NCBI RefSeq assembly: GCF_003149475.2
Contig: NZ_QFWV02000004.1
Span: forward strand, 1,048,610 to 1,096,932
DNA: 48,323 nucleotides
DNA from: Oceaniradius stylonematis
Lineage (GTDB): Bacteria > Pseudomonadota > Alphaproteobacteria > Rhizobiales > Rhizobiaceae
Direction of reading: 5' to 3'
Numbering within the stretch: the stretch's first letter is position 1; every line of letters starts with the position of its first letter. The notes beneath the pieces were generated by a model, which was not told the DNA's origin, searched no databases, and worked only from the letters and a program-made list of their open reading frames with translations. Shown in pieces: positions 17,138-25,674 of this stretch. A program made the translations under genes and the position numbers.

Positions 17138-20100
17138 CCGCGTCCACCGCCACACAGCCCAACCGCGTCGACGGTGCCGGGCGTCTGACGCCGGCCAATC
17201 CGGTCCGGTTCAGCTTCGACGGCGACACCTATCACGGGCTCGCCGGCGACACGCTGGCCTCGGCGCTGCTGGCCAACGACATTCACCTTGTCGGCCGGTC
17301 GTTCAAATATCACCGGCCGCGCGGCATCCTGACCGCCGGGCCCGAGGAGCCCAACGCGCTGGTCGGCATTGCGCGTGGCGCCGCCCGCCGGCAGCCCAAT
17401 GTGCGCGCCACGGTGCAGGAAATCCATGACGGGCTCGACGCGACCAGCCAGAACCGCTGGCCGTCGCTGACCGCCGATGTCGGCGAAGTGAACGACTGGA
17501 TGTCGCCGGTGTTCGCGGCGGGCTTTTACTACAAGACCTTCATGTGGCCGAAAAAGGCCTGGGACACGGTCTATGAGCCGATCATCCGGCGCGCGGCGGG
17601 CCTTGGCGTCGCGCCCGATCAGCCGGACCCGGACCGCTATGCGGCGCGTTACGCCCATTGCGACGTTCTGGTCTGCGGCGGCGGGGCTGCGGGGCTGAGC
17701 GCGGCGCTGGCGGCGGCCGAAAGCGGCGCTTCGGTAATCGTCTGCGACGAGCGGGCGGCGCCCGGCGGCGCGCTGGCGTTCGAGACCGATGCGCGGATCG
17801 ACGGCCAGGACGGCCATCGGTGGGCGACCGAAACGGCGGCGAAGCTGGCGGCGATGGACAATGTCCGCGTGCTGCCGCGGACGACCGCGTTCGGCTATTA
17901 TGCGCAGAACTTCGTCGCGCTCGCCGAACGGCTGACCGACCATCTGGACGAGCCCGCCCCCTCCATGGCGCGTGAGCGGCTTTGGCAGGTGCGGGCCAAG
18001 CGCGTGGTCATCGCTACCGGCGCCATCGAGCGGCACATGGTGTTCGCCAACAATGACCGGCCGGGCATCATGCTGGCTTCGGCGGCGCGGCATTATCTGA
18101 ACCATTACGGCGTTTTGATCGGCCGGACGGTCGGCGTCTACACGGCCAACGATTCTGCCTATGCGGCGGCGTTCGATCTCAAGCGCGCCGGCGCCGACAT
18201 CGCCGTGATCGCCGATATTCGCGACACGGTCGATCCGGCGCTGCTCGAAGAGGCGGGCCGGCTCGGCATCCGCGTTCTCACCCATCACGCGGTGGTCGCC
18301 GCCGGCGGTAAGCTGCGGGTCTCGTCCATCGTCGTCCGGCCGTGCCGGGGCGGCAGCCGTCAGGTAATCCCGGTCGATGCGCTGATCATGTCGGCGGGCT
18401 GGACGCCGTCGGTGCACCTGTTCTCGCAATCGCGGGGCAAGCTGCGGTTCGACGAGGACGGCCGGCGCTTTCTGCCCGGTGAATATGCGCAGGACTGCGC
18501 GTCGGCGGGGGCCTGCAACGGCGCCGCAAACCTGGCCGCAACGGTGGAAGAGGGCCTTGCGGCGGGCGAAGCGGCGGCCAAAGCCGCCCGACCCAAGGCC
18601 ACGGCAAAACCACTCTCGATCAAGGCCGAGTCCGGCGGCTCGTGGGACGGGCTGATGCTCGGCGCCGGGCCGAACCCGGAAGCGGGCAAGGTGGTCAAGG
18701 CGTTCGTCGATTTCCAGAACGATGTCACCGAAAAGGACATTCGGCTGGCGGTGCGCGAGGGCTTCCATTCCATCGAGCATGTCAAGCGCTTCACCACCAA
18801 CGGCATGGCGACCGACCAGGGCAAACTGTCCAACATGCACGGGCTGGCGATTGCCGCCGAGGCGCTCGACCGGCCAATACCCGAAGTGGGGCTGACGACC
18901 TTTCGCGCGCCCTATACGCCGGTGACCTTCGGCACGATCGTCGGCCACGGGCGCGGCGCGCTGTTCGATCCGACGCGCCGCACGCCGATGCATGAGAGCC
19001 ACGAACGGGCGGGCGCGGTGTTCGAGGATGTCGGCCAGTGGAAGCGGCCCTGGTACTATCCGCGCGCCGGCGAGGACATGGCGGCGGCGGTCAACCGCGA
19101 ATGCGTCACGGTTCGCAAAAGCGTCGGCATGTTCGATGCCTCCACGCTCGGCAAGATCGAAGTGGTCGGCCCGGACGCGGCGGCGTTCCTGCACCTGATC
19201 TACACCAACCCGTTCATGAAGCTCGGCGTCGGCCGGCTGCGCTACGGCATCATGTGCCGCGAGGACGGCTTCATCTATGACGATGGCGTGGTCGGGCGGA
19301 TCGCCGAGGACCGTTTCCATGTGACGACGACGACCGGCGGCGCGCCGCGCGTCCTCAATCACATGGAGGACTATCTGCAGACCGAATTCCCGGAGATGAA
19401 GGTCTGGCTGACCTCGACATCGGAACAATGGGCGGTGATCGCGCTGCAGGGTCCGAAAGCGGCGGAAGTGCTCGCGCCGTTCGTCGGCGGCTTGGATCTG
19501 TCGAAGGAGGCGCTGCCCTTCATGAGCGTTGCCGAAGGCACGTTCGCCGGCGTGCCGATGCGTCTTTTCCGCATGTCGTTTGCCGGCGAGGACGGCTTCG
19601 AGATCAATGTGCCGGGCGATTATGGCCGGGCGGCATGGGACGCGCTGCACGACAAGGTCGCCGAGGCCGGCGGCTGCGCCTACGGCACCGAGACGATGCA
19701 TGTGCTGCGCGCCGAAAAGGGCTACATCATCGTCGGGCAGGACACGGACGGCACGGTGACGCCGCACGATGCGGGCCTTTCCTGGGCCGTCGGCAAGGCA
19801 AAGGACGATTTCGTCGGCATTCGCGGTCTCAAGCGGCCCGATCTGGCCGGCGGGGGGCGGCGGCAGCTTGTCGGCCTGAGATCGAAGGACGGCAGCACCG
19901 TGCTCGACGAAGGCGCGCAGATCGTCGCCGATCCGAACCAGCCGCCGCCGATGGACATGATCGGCTGGGTGTCGTCCTCCTACTGGTCGGACAATTGCGG
20001 CGGGCCGATCGCCATGGCGCTGGTCGAGGGCGGGTTCGACCGGATGGGCGAGACGCTTTACGTGCCGATGCCGGACGGCGTCGTCGAGGTCGAAGTGCGC

Positions 20101-20145
20101 GACACCAATTTCTGGAACCCGGACGCGGAGTCAGACAATGGCTGA
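17134..20145 (+). CDS. soxA: Sarcosine oxidase subunit alpha
   Basis: Largest subunit of sarcosine oxidase, 1003 residues as expected. The first part is a ferredoxin-like fold without iron-sulfur cysteines (about residues 20-110). A dinucleotide-binding motif, VCGGGAAGLSAALAAAESGA, follows near residue 180. The second half, from about residue 600, is a glycine-cleavage T protein-like folate-binding domain (for example TFRAPYTPVTFGTIVGHGRGALFDPTRRTP and the later GEDGFEINVPG). ATG 17134 lies in the soxD stop overlap. The frame is open upstream to 16837, but that stretch is the soxD region read in another frame. The stop overlaps soxG in the octamer ATGGCTGA. Confidence 0.96.
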   Translation: MTASTATQPNRVDGAGRLTPANPVRFSFDGDTYHGLAGDTLASALLANDIHLVGRSFKYHRPRGILTAGPEEPNALVGIARGAARRQPNVRATVQEIHDGLDATSQNRWPSLTADVGEVNDWMSPVFAAGFYYKTFMWPKKAWDTVYEPIIRRAAGLGVAPDQPDPDRYAARYAHCDVLVCGGGAAGLSAALAAAESGASVIVCDERAAPGGALAFETDARIDGQDGHRWATETAAKLAAMDNVRVLPRTTAFGYYAQNFVALAERLTDHLDEPAPSMARERLWQVRAKRVVIATGAIERHMVFANNDRPGIMLASAARHYLNHYGVLIGRTVGVYTANDSAYAAAFDLKRAGADIAVIADIRDTVDPALLEEAGRLGIRVLTHHAVVAAGGKLRVSSIVVRPCRGGSRQVIPVDALIMSAGWTPSVHLFSQSRGKLRFDEDGRRFLPGEYAQDCASAGACNGAANLAATVEEGLAAGEAAAKAARPKATAKPLSIKAESGGSWDGLMLGAGPNPEAGKVVKAFVDFQNDVTEKDIRLAVREGFHSIEHVKRFTTNGMATDQGKLSNMHGLAIAAEALDRPIPEVGLTTFRAPYTPVTFGTIVGHGRGALFDPTRRTPMHESHERAGAVFEDVGQWKRPWYYPRAGEDMAAAVNRECVTVRKSVGMFDASTLGKIEVVGPDAAAFLHLIYTNPFMKLGVGRLRYGIMCREDGFIYDDGVVGRIAEDRFHVTTTTGGAPRVLNHMEDYLQTEFPEMKVWLTSTSEQWAVIALQGPKAAEVLAPFVGGLDLSKEALPFMSVAEGTFAGVPMRLFRMSFAGEDGFEINVPGDYGRAAWDALHDKVAEAGGCAYGTETMHVLRAEKGYIIVGQDTDGTVTPHDAGLSWAVGKAKDDFVGIRGLKRPDLAGGGRRQLVGLRSKDGSTVLDEGAQIVADPNQPPPMDMIGWVSSSYWSDNCGGPIAMALVEGGFDRMGETLYVPMPDGVVEVEVRDTNFWNPDAESDNG

Positions 20146-20686
20146 GGCGATGACGATCGAACGGCGCCACCCGCTGGCGGGCCATGTGTTCGCCGGAACG
20201 GGCGTGGCGCTGACGCCGGCGCATGCGGCGTTCCGCACCAGCCTGCGCTGCCCGTCCGCATCGGTTCCGGGCTTGTCGGATGCGCTCGGCGTCGCGCTGC
20301 CGCGCACGCCCAAGACATCAGTCACCGAAAAAGGCCGGTCGGCGCTGTGGCTCGGCCCGGACGAATGGCTGCTGATCGACGAAAAGACCGATCCGATGGC
20401 CGACCTTGGCGGGATCGATGCGCTGCATGCCGCCGTCGATATCTCCCATCGCAATACGGCGATTTTGGTGTCCGGACCAGGCGCGGCGGATGTCATCAAT
20501 GCAGGCTGTCCGCAGGATCTGTCGATGGAGGCGTTCGGCACCGGCGCCTGTTCGCGCACCATCTTCGGCAAGGCCGAGATCGTCCTGTGGCGGGTCAAGC
20601 CGTCGGTGTTCCGGATCGAGGTCTGGCGGTCGTTTTCGGACTATGTGTTCGGCTATCTGGCCGAGGCCGCGCGCGACGGCGGCTGA
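20138..20686 (+). CDS. soxG: Sarcosine oxidase subunit gamma
   Basis: Gamma subunit (182 residues) of sarcosine oxidase. It shows the typical LWLGPDEWLLIDEK and DISHRNTAILVSGPGAADVINAGCPQDLS segments, related to the small fragment of GcvT-like folds. The start overlaps soxA by eight bases and follows GGAGTCAG. It is the last gene of the operon. Its stop abuts the stop of the convergent MaoC gene with no bases between, so no terminator can lie between them. Confidence 0.93.
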   Translation: MAEAMTIERRHPLAGHVFAGTGVALTPAHAAFRTSLRCPSASVPGLSDALGVALPRTPKTSVTEKGRSALWLGPDEWLLIDEKTDPMADLGGIDALHAAVDISHRNTAILVSGPGAADVINAGCPQDLSMEAFGTGACSRTIFGKAEIVLWRVKPSVFRIEVWRSFSDYVFGYLAEAARDGG

Positions 20687-21175
20687 TCAGCTTTTCGGCC
20701 GGACGATCATCAGCGTCAGCCATTTGGCGGTCATCGCCGGCTTGGTGCTGTTTTCGATTTCCAGCGTCACGTCATAGGTGAACAGGATGCGGCCGGACGG
20801 CCTTATGTCCGCATCGGCGAGACCGAAGATCGCCCGCAATCGCGCGCCCGCCCTGACGGCAGCATGGAAGCGCACTTCGTCGAACCCGTAATTGACGCCC
20901 ATGCGCACATCGCCGTCCAGATCGGGCAGCGCCTCATAAGCAAGGGTCGACAGGAGCGACAGGGTCAGAAAGCCGTGCGCGATCGTGCCGCCATAGGGCG
21001 TTTCGCGGGCGGCGCGCTCGGGATCGACATGGATCCACTGGTGATCGTCGGTTGCGTCGGCGAACCCGTCGATCATCGCCTGCGTGACGGTGCGCCAGCT
21101 CGAGGTGCCGACGGTGGTGCCGACAAGGCCGGGAATTTCGTCGATGGCGATAAGGGTCTTGGGAGACGCGGTCAT
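20687..21175 (-). CDS. MaoC family dehydratase
   Basis: Hot-dog fold enzyme of 162 residues resembling (R)-enoyl-CoA hydratases and NodN-type proteins. The catalytic region is ATDDHQWIHVDPERAARETPYGGTIAHGFLTLSLL (residues about 41-75), with the Asp and His expected for hydration of an enoyl-CoA. The start ATG 21175 follows AAGGCGAG. It is not linked to sarcosine metabolism by anything visible; convergent placement is probably incidental. The specific acyl-CoA substrate is unknown. Confidence 0.9.
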   Translation of the reverse strand: MTASPKTLIAIDEIPGLVGTTVGTSSWRTVTQAMIDGFADATDDHQWIHVDPERAARETPYGGTIAHGFLTLSLLSTLAYEALPDLDGDVRMGVNYGFDEVRFHAAVRAGARLRAIFGLADADIRPSGRILFTYDVTLEIENSTKPAMTAKWLTLMIVRPKS

Positions 21176-21267
21176 GGGCTCGCCTTGCGGTGTCGGTACG
21201 GAGTTGAAAAGGGGCGCGGCGGTCTTGGACCAGCGGGGTGGCGCGAGTCAACGCGCAGTTGCGCCGA

Positions 21268-21921
21268 TCAGCGCGATGCACTCTCCCTGCAGGGCACCGG
21301 GTAGGTGGTGCGGAACACGCCGTCATCGACGGGGCGCTCTGGATCGAAGCAGGTGACGCGTCCGACGCCATCGGCCCAGAACAAATGCGGGTCCTGGGGT
21401 GCCACGATTCTGCGGCCGCGCGTGCGGTGCACTTCGAAATGCAGGTGCGAGATCGCCGCGGCGAGGATGCCCGTGCGGCCCATCGTGCCGATCTGCTGGC
21501 CGCGCGCGACCTGCATGCCAGGCTGCACGCGGCGGCTGTCGAGATGCATGTAGACGGTGCGCGTCCGGCGTCCGGTGGCGTCGACGCCGTGATCGATCAC
21601 CACCCGGTTGCCGTACATGGGCTCCATGAAAGAGTCCGTGACGCGGCCCGGAGCGGCGGCGATCACGGGCGTGCCGACGCGGGCGATGATGTCGATCCCC
21701 TCATGGAAGGAGGACGGGTTGCTGCGGCCGCCGCGATTGCCTGCGACGCGGAACTGCTGGGAGATCGACGGCGCGTTGGCCGGCATGATCACGCGGATCT
21801 CGTCTTCGACCAGCGGGCTGTAGATGGCCGCCGTGCCGTAACCGTCGCCGGTGCAGGCTGACAGGGCCAAAAGCGCCACAAGGGAAGATGCGGCGCACGC
21901 GAAGCGGTGAATGCGGTTCAT
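21268..21921 (-). CDS. M23 family metallopeptidase lipoprotein (LytM domain)
   Basis: Predicted cell-wall endopeptidase of 217 residues anchored by a lipobox (ALSAC, Cys23). The M23 zinc site is visible: FHEGIDI supplies His73 and Asp77, and SHLHFEVH supplies His159 and His161. It hydrolyses peptide cross-links in peptidoglycan in the periplasm. ATG 21921 follows GGGGGGA. It lies 58 bp downstream of tRNA-Val on the same strand, so it may be read through from the tRNA. Substrate specificity is not inferable. Confidence 0.92.
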   Translation of the reverse strand: MNRIHRFACAASSLVALLALSACTGDGYGTAAIYSPLVEDEIRVIMPANAPSISQQFRVAGNRGGRSNPSSFHEGIDIIARVGTPVIAAAPGRVTDSFMEPMYGNRVVIDHGVDATGRRTRTVYMHLDSRRVQPGMQVARGQQIGTMGRTGILAAAISHLHFEVHRTRGRRIVAPQDPHLFWADGVGRVTCFDPERPVDDGVFRTTYPVPCRESASR

Positions 21922-21979
21922 CGGCGTCCCCCCGGGCGTTCCGCCGGCGCCGCTCACGTTCCTTGCCGAGGGAAACAGA

Positions 21980-22054
21980 TGGTGGGCGATACTGGGATTG
22001 AACCAGTGACCCCTTCGATGTCAACGAAGTGCTCTCCCGCTGAGCTAATCGCCC
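21980..22054 (-). tRNA. tRNA-Val (GAC)
   Basis: A 75-nt cloverleaf on the minus strand: acceptor stem GGGCGAT pairs with ATCGCCC, the D arm is GCTC/GAGC, the anticodon stem is CTTCG/CGAAG around TTGACAT, and the T arm is ACTGG/CCAGT. The anticodon GAC (22022-22020) reads valine codon GTC. The 3' CCA is encoded in the gene (21982-21980). All pairings are perfect. Confidence 0.98.
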
Positions 22055-22139
22055 ATCCGTGTGGGGCGGCATACACCATGAACCGCCTTGACGGTCAAGT
22101 GGGGTCGTTTCGCATTGTGGGCAAGCGGCAAGGGCGCGT

Positions 22140-22502
22140 TCAGGCGGCCTGGATCAGCTTTTCGACCTCGTTGACCAGATCGCGCAGATGGAAGGGTTTG
22201 GACAGGACCTTGGCATCCTTGGGCGCCTGGCTGTCGGGGTTCAGGGCGACGGCGGCAAAGCCGGTGATGAACATTACCTTGAGGTCCGGATCGAGCTCGG
22301 TGGCGCGGCGCGCCAGTTCGATGCCGTCCATCTCCGGCATCACGATGTCGGTCAGAAGCAGGGTGAAGGGCTCCTCGCGCAGCCGCTCATAGGCGCTCGC
22401 GCCATTGTCGAAATCGGTGACCTCGTAGCCCGCCTTTTCCAGCGCCTTGACCAGAAAGCGGCGCATGTCGTTATCGTCTTCTGCCAGCAATATCCGTTGC
22501 AT
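22140..22502 (-). CDS. cpdR: Response regulator CpdR
   Basis: Single-domain response regulator of 120 residues that, in Caulobacter and rhizobia, controls delivery of cell-cycle proteins such as CtrA to the ClpXP protease when unphosphorylated. The sequence RILLAEDDNDMRRFLVKALEKAG and LLLTDIVMPEMDGIEL (phospho-acceptor Asp52) is nearly the family consensus, and KPFHLRDL carries the conserved Lys. The product ends in Ala-Ala, a form often recognised by ClpX. The start is ATG 22502; a GTG at 22520 is in frame but the family starts with MQRILL. It is divergent from the N-formylglutamate amidohydrolase gene, a common rhizobial neighbourhood. Confidence 0.97.
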   Translation of the reverse strand: MQRILLAEDDNDMRRFLVKALEKAGYEVTDFDNGASAYERLREEPFTLLLTDIVMPEMDGIELARRATELDPDLKVMFITGFAAVALNPDSQAPKDAKVLSKPFHLRDLVNEVEKLIQAA

Positions 22503-22704
22503 GTGATGTGCTTCTCTCACTCGATGCGGGGCGCCGCGCGCGCGGCTGTCGCACAGACATTACAGATCATGGTAAAAATGCGGTATATGCGCCGGCGGGT
22601 CAATCGGGCGCGGCTTGTTCGGCGCCACGCTCTGGACAATGGGTGCCGCCCCTGTCAACACTGGTCGCCACCGAAACCGCGCCGCAGGGGAGGCGCCTCC
22701 GACG

Positions 22705-23595
22705 ATGCTGATCGCGCCGGACTTCTGCCATCATCCCGCCTTCGAGGTGCGGGTTCCCAAGCGCCAGACCACGCCGTTCGTGTTCAACTCTCCGCACAGC
22801 GGGCGCCATTATCCGCGCCGCTTTCTGGACATGACGCGGCTCGATGCGCTGGCCGTCAGACGGTCGGAGGATTTCTTCGTAGACGAGCTGTTCCACGGGG
22901 CCACCGAGCTTGGCGCGCCGATGCTGCTGGCACATTTCCCGCGCGCCTATCTGGACGTCAACCGCGAACCCTATGAGCTCGATCCGCGCATGTTCTCGGA
23001 CCGGCTGCCCTCCTTCACCAACCGCCAGTCGATCCGTGTCGCCGGCGGCCTCGGTACGGTGCCGCGCGTCGTCTCGGAAGGCCAGCACATCTATGCCCGG
23101 CGGATCGGCTTTGAGGAGGCGCGCCAGCGCATCGAGGGCATCTACAAGCCCTATCATTCCACGCTGCGCGGCCTTCTGGCGCAGACGCACCGGCAGTTCG
23201 GGCAAGCCGTTCTGGTCGACTGCCATTCCATGCCTGCCTCGATCCGCATCGGCGCGGAGGGCGTGCGGCCGGACTTCGTCGTCGGCGACCGGTTCGGCAC
23301 CAGCGCCAGCGCCGGGATCACCGAGGCGGCCATCAACATTTTGCGGGCGATGGGCTATATGGTCGCCGCCAACAAGCCCTATGCGGGCGGATTCATCACC
23401 GAGCATTACGGACGGCCGGCCAAGGGGCTGCATGCGGTGCAGATCGAGATCAATCGCGGTCTTTATGTCGACGAGCAGACCTTGCAGCGCAAGCCGGGCT
23501 TCGACGCGCTGCGCGAGGACCTTTTCCAGTTCATGGCAACGCTGGTCGACTTGCCCCAGAGCGCCTTTGCGGACTATTCCATCGCCGCCGAATAG
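22705..23595 (+). CDS. N-formylglutamate amidohydrolase
   Basis: Hydrolase of 296 residues from the N-formylglutamate deformylase family, which releases formate and glutamate from N-formylglutamate in histidine degradation, or acts on related formyl amino acids. Family hallmarks visible are FVFNSPHSGRHYP (about residues 25-37), LAHFPRAYLDVNREPYELD and VDCHSMP, with His and Asp/Glu positions expected for metal binding. ATG 22705 is used; GGGGAGG lies 11 bases before it. An in-frame ATG at 22615 has no ribosome site. No hut genes are near, so a role in histidine breakdown is not supported by context. Confidence 0.9.
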   Translation: MLIAPDFCHHPAFEVRVPKRQTTPFVFNSPHSGRHYPRRFLDMTRLDALAVRRSEDFFVDELFHGATELGAPMLLAHFPRAYLDVNREPYELDPRMFSDRLPSFTNRQSIRVAGGLGTVPRVVSEGQHIYARRIGFEEARQRIEGIYKPYHSTLRGLLAQTHRQFGQAVLVDCHSMPASIRIGAEGVRPDFVVGDRFGTSASAGITEAAINILRAMGYMVAANKPYAGGFITEHYGRPAKGLHAVQIEINRGLYVDEQTLQRKPGFDALREDLFQFMATLVDLPQSAFADYSIAAE

Positions 23596-23618
23596 GCGTT
23601 TCCCGACAGGTTTCGCGC

Positions 23619-23649
23619 AAAAAAAGACCGCACTCGAACGAATGCGGTC
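23619..23649 (-). terminator. Intrinsic terminator of the small RNA
   Basis: On the minus strand GACCGCA (23649-23643) pairs with TGCGGTC (23632-23626), with further partial pairing inside (TTCG/CGAG), followed by seven T residues (23625-23619). It faces away from both flanking genes, which shows that an independent minus-strand transcript ends here. Confidence 0.9.
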
Positions 23650-23698
23650 AAAGTCTAGGGAGGAAACGCCCAGGAGGGCGTGACAGGCAAGCCTGTCG
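23619..23698 (-). ncRNA. MmgR/ar8-type small RNA (suhB RNA family)
   Basis: About 80 nt transcribed on the minus strand. In order: hairpin GACAGGC-TT-GCCTGTC (23697-23682), hairpin ACGCCC-TCCT-GGGCGT (23681-23666), an unpaired stretch TTCCTCCCTAGACTTT containing the anti-Shine-Dalgarno motif CCUCC (a second CCUCC-like sequence is in the hairpin loop), then a terminator. A promoter fits just upstream. The location, between N-formylglutamate amidohydrolase and a suhB/hisN-type gene on the opposite strand to both, is that of the rhizobial MmgR/ar8 RNA, which in Sinorhizobium affects polyhydroxybutyrate storage. The identification is by structure and synteny; no sequence search was made. Confidence 0.8.
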
Positions 23699-23704
23699 AT
23701 GATC

Positions 23705-23733
23705 AAGGTATGCTGCAACGCACAAAAGTCAAG
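23705..23733 (-). promoter_or_regulatory. Promoter of the small RNA
   Basis: On the minus strand CTTGAC (23733-23728) is an almost perfect alphaproteobacterial sigma-70 -35 element and TACCTT (23710-23705) the -10 element, spaced 17 bp. Transcription would begin about seven bases further on, at 23698, right before the first hairpin. Confidence 0.78.
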
Positions 23734-23781
23734 AGTTGCGGGCGCAAATCTTTCGCAATTGCGAAATAGCAGGTGATCCAC

Positions 23782-24567
23782 ATGACAATGACGCTGCCCG
23801 ACCGGGCATTTCTCGAACAACTTGCGCGGGCGGCGGCGGCCGAGACCCTGCCGCGTTTTCGCATGGCCGGCGCGGTCGCCAACAAGCTGGGCGAGGGGTT
23901 CGACCCGGTGACCGAGGCGGACCGGGCCGCGGAAGCGGCGATCCGGGCGCTGATCGGCGCACATCATCCCGATCACGGCATCATCGGCGAGGAATATGGC
24001 AGCGAGGGCGAGGACCGAAGCCATGTCTGGGTGATCGACCCGATCGATGGCACGCGGGCCTACATTTCCGGCCTGCCGGTCTGGGGCACGCTTGTCGGAC
24101 TGACGGTCGATGGCGTTGCGCGGAGCGGCTTCATGCATCAGCCCTTCACGGATGAATTGTTCGTTGCCGACGGAAGCGGGACCTTTCTGCTGCGCGGCGG
24201 CGCCGATCCGCAGGCGCTGGAGACGCGCAAAGGAAAATCGCCTGGCGATGCGACGCTCTTCACCACCACGCCGGCCCTCTATGAGGGCGCCGGGCGCGAG
24301 GCCTATGACCGTCTCGAAGCGGCAGTCCGCCTGCCGCGCTATGGCTGCGACTGCTACGGCTTTGCCATGGTGGCCGCGGGCCATGCGGACATCGCCATCG
24401 AACCCGGCCTTGCGCCCTACGACATCTGCGCGCTGATCCCGCTGATCGAGCAGGCCGGCGGCGTCGTCACGCGCTGGGACGGCGGCCGCGCCGAACAGGG
24501 GGGCGACGTGATCGCCGCCGGCTCGGCCGAACTGCATGAAGCCGCGCTGGAGCTGCTCGACGCCTGA
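23782..24567 (+). CDS. hisN: Histidinol-phosphatase of the inositol monophosphatase family
   Basis: Magnesium-dependent phosphatase of 261 residues. Metal-site motifs are present: GEEYGSEGEDRS (Glu), WVIDPIDGTRAYISG and LAPYDICALIPLIEQAGGVVTRWDGG. The HisN branch of the family, which removes phosphate from histidinol phosphate in histidine synthesis, has this APYD/KPYDI form, so hisN is preferred over inositol phosphatase SuhB, but the distinction rests on few residues. ATG 23782 follows AGGTGATCC; GTG 23773 and ATG 23788 are alternatives. No other his genes are in the window. The small RNA before it runs the other way. Confidence 0.78.
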   Translation: MTMTLPDRAFLEQLARAAAAETLPRFRMAGAVANKLGEGFDPVTEADRAAEAAIRALIGAHHPDHGIIGEEYGSEGEDRSHVWVIDPIDGTRAYISGLPVWGTLVGLTVDGVARSGFMHQPFTDELFVADGSGTFLLRGGADPQALETRKGKSPGDATLFTTTPALYEGAGREAYDRLEAAVRLPRYGCDCYGFAMVAAGHADIAIEPGLAPYDICALIPLIEQAGGVVTRWDGGRAEQGGDVIAAGSAELHEAALELLDA

Positions 24568-24570
24568 CGA

Positions 24571-25518
24571 TCAGGCGCCGCCGCCGGGGACGAACGCGTC
24601 GAAGGCGGCGAAGAACTGGTCGCGGTAGCGGTCCGCCTCCTGCATGAGTTCGTGGCGGGCGCCGGCGATGGTGATCAGCGATCCGGCGCGGATGCGGCGC
24701 GCATAGGCTTCGGCGGCGGTCGACGAAACGACGCGTTCGGCGCCGGCGGCCACCAGCAGCACCGGTATGCGGATGGACGCCATGTGGGCCGGGTCGTGTA
24801 CGGCGGCAATCGCCCTTGCCGCCGCGCGCAGCCACCCGGCGGTGATCGCGCCGAGACCCAGCCCCCTGTCGGGGTCGAGAATGGCCTTGTTGCGCGCAAA
24901 GCGCGCCGCGTCGCTGGTCAGCTTGTTGGTCTCCAGCCGCAGCGCCGTGATGCCGCGCGGGCCGGCGCCGATATAGGTGCGGCCGAGGCCGCAATAGCAC
25001 ATCGCACCGGCCGCGGCCGACAGAAAGCCGGGCGGCGGGCCTTCCTCGGACAGGCCCAGAAAGGGTGCGGACATGACCATGCGCTCGATGCGGTTGGCCA
25101 TCATCGGCGCCGTCAGCAGCGCGATCAGCGCGCCCATCGAATGGGCGAGCGTGAAGAAGGGCGGGCGCGTCTCGGGCAGGATCGCGGTCGAGAACACCTG
25201 GTCGAGATCGGTCGCGTATTGCGAGAAATCGTCGACATAGCCTCGCCTGGCATCGCGGAAGAAGCGCGTCGAACGGCCTTGGCCGCGCCAGTCGAAGGTG
25301 CCCACGTCGAAGCCCCGGCCGACAAGGCCGGCGATCGTCTCGGCATATTTCTCGATGCATTCATTGCGCCCGTGCAGCAGCACGATCGTGCCCTTGCATG
25401 GCGCGATGTCCGTGCGAAAGACGGCAAAGCGCAGGTCGAAGCCGTCATCGGTGCGCGTAAAACCCTGCCGGTAGGGTTCGGGGCAGGGATTGCCATCGAA
25501 GGGGACCAGTACGTTCAC
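24571..25518 (-). CDS. Alpha/beta hydrolase, lysophospholipase/monoacylglycerol lipase-like
   Basis: A 315-residue serine hydrolase of the Hydrolase_4 type. VLLHGRNECIEKYAETI (oxyanion region, about residues 47-63) and GTFDWRGQGRS are typical of lysophospholipase L2/monoglyceride lipases. The nucleophile motif is AHSMGA instead of the usual GHSMGG. The acid position appears to be AGAERVVSS, with Glu where Asp is usual, and His lies in AGARHELMQE. The start is a GTG at 25518 with only a weak ribosome site. Its end lies only three bases from the hisN end, in convergent orientation. Substrate uncertain. Confidence 0.82.
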   Translation of the reverse strand: MNVLVPFDGNPCPEPYRQGFTRTDDGFDLRFAVFRTDIAPCKGTIVLLHGRNECIEKYAETIAGLVGRGFDVGTFDWRGQGRSTRFFRDARRGYVDDFSQYATDLDQVFSTAILPETRPPFFTLAHSMGALIALLTAPMMANRIERMVMSAPFLGLSEEGPPPGFLSAAAGAMCYCGLGRTYIGAGPRGITALRLETNKLTSDAARFARNKAILDPDRGLGLGAITAGWLRAAARAIAAVHDPAHMASIRIPVLLVAAGAERVVSSTAAEAYARRIRAGSLITIAGARHELMQEADRYRDQFFAAFDAFVPGGGA

Positions 25519-25584
25519 ATCCGACCGCGGGTTTGGCTGCAGATTGGCGATGCGCCCCTGATATGGTCCGGTCCGGACAAGGTC

Positions 25585-25620
25585 AAAGAAAATCCGGAGG
25601 CGCCGGGCTGGCGCCTCCGG
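25585..25620 (-). terminator. Intrinsic terminator of the PepSY-like gene
   Basis: A perfect 11-bp stem, CCGGAGGCGCC (25620-25610 on the minus strand) with its partner (25604-25594) around a five-base loop, followed on the minus strand by ATTTTCTTT. It ends the transcript of the secreted protein gene and isolates the lysophospholipase-like gene downstream. Confidence 0.82.
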
Positions 25621-25674
25621 TGTCGAACCGGGCAGGAAGGGACGTTGCAGCCCGGCCGATCGGTGTCTTCGGGA

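Noticed and set aside
17068-19767. Long minus-strand open frame opposite soxA
   Set aside because: Antisense shadow of soxA, with no ribosome site and a biased Arg/His/Ala composition.
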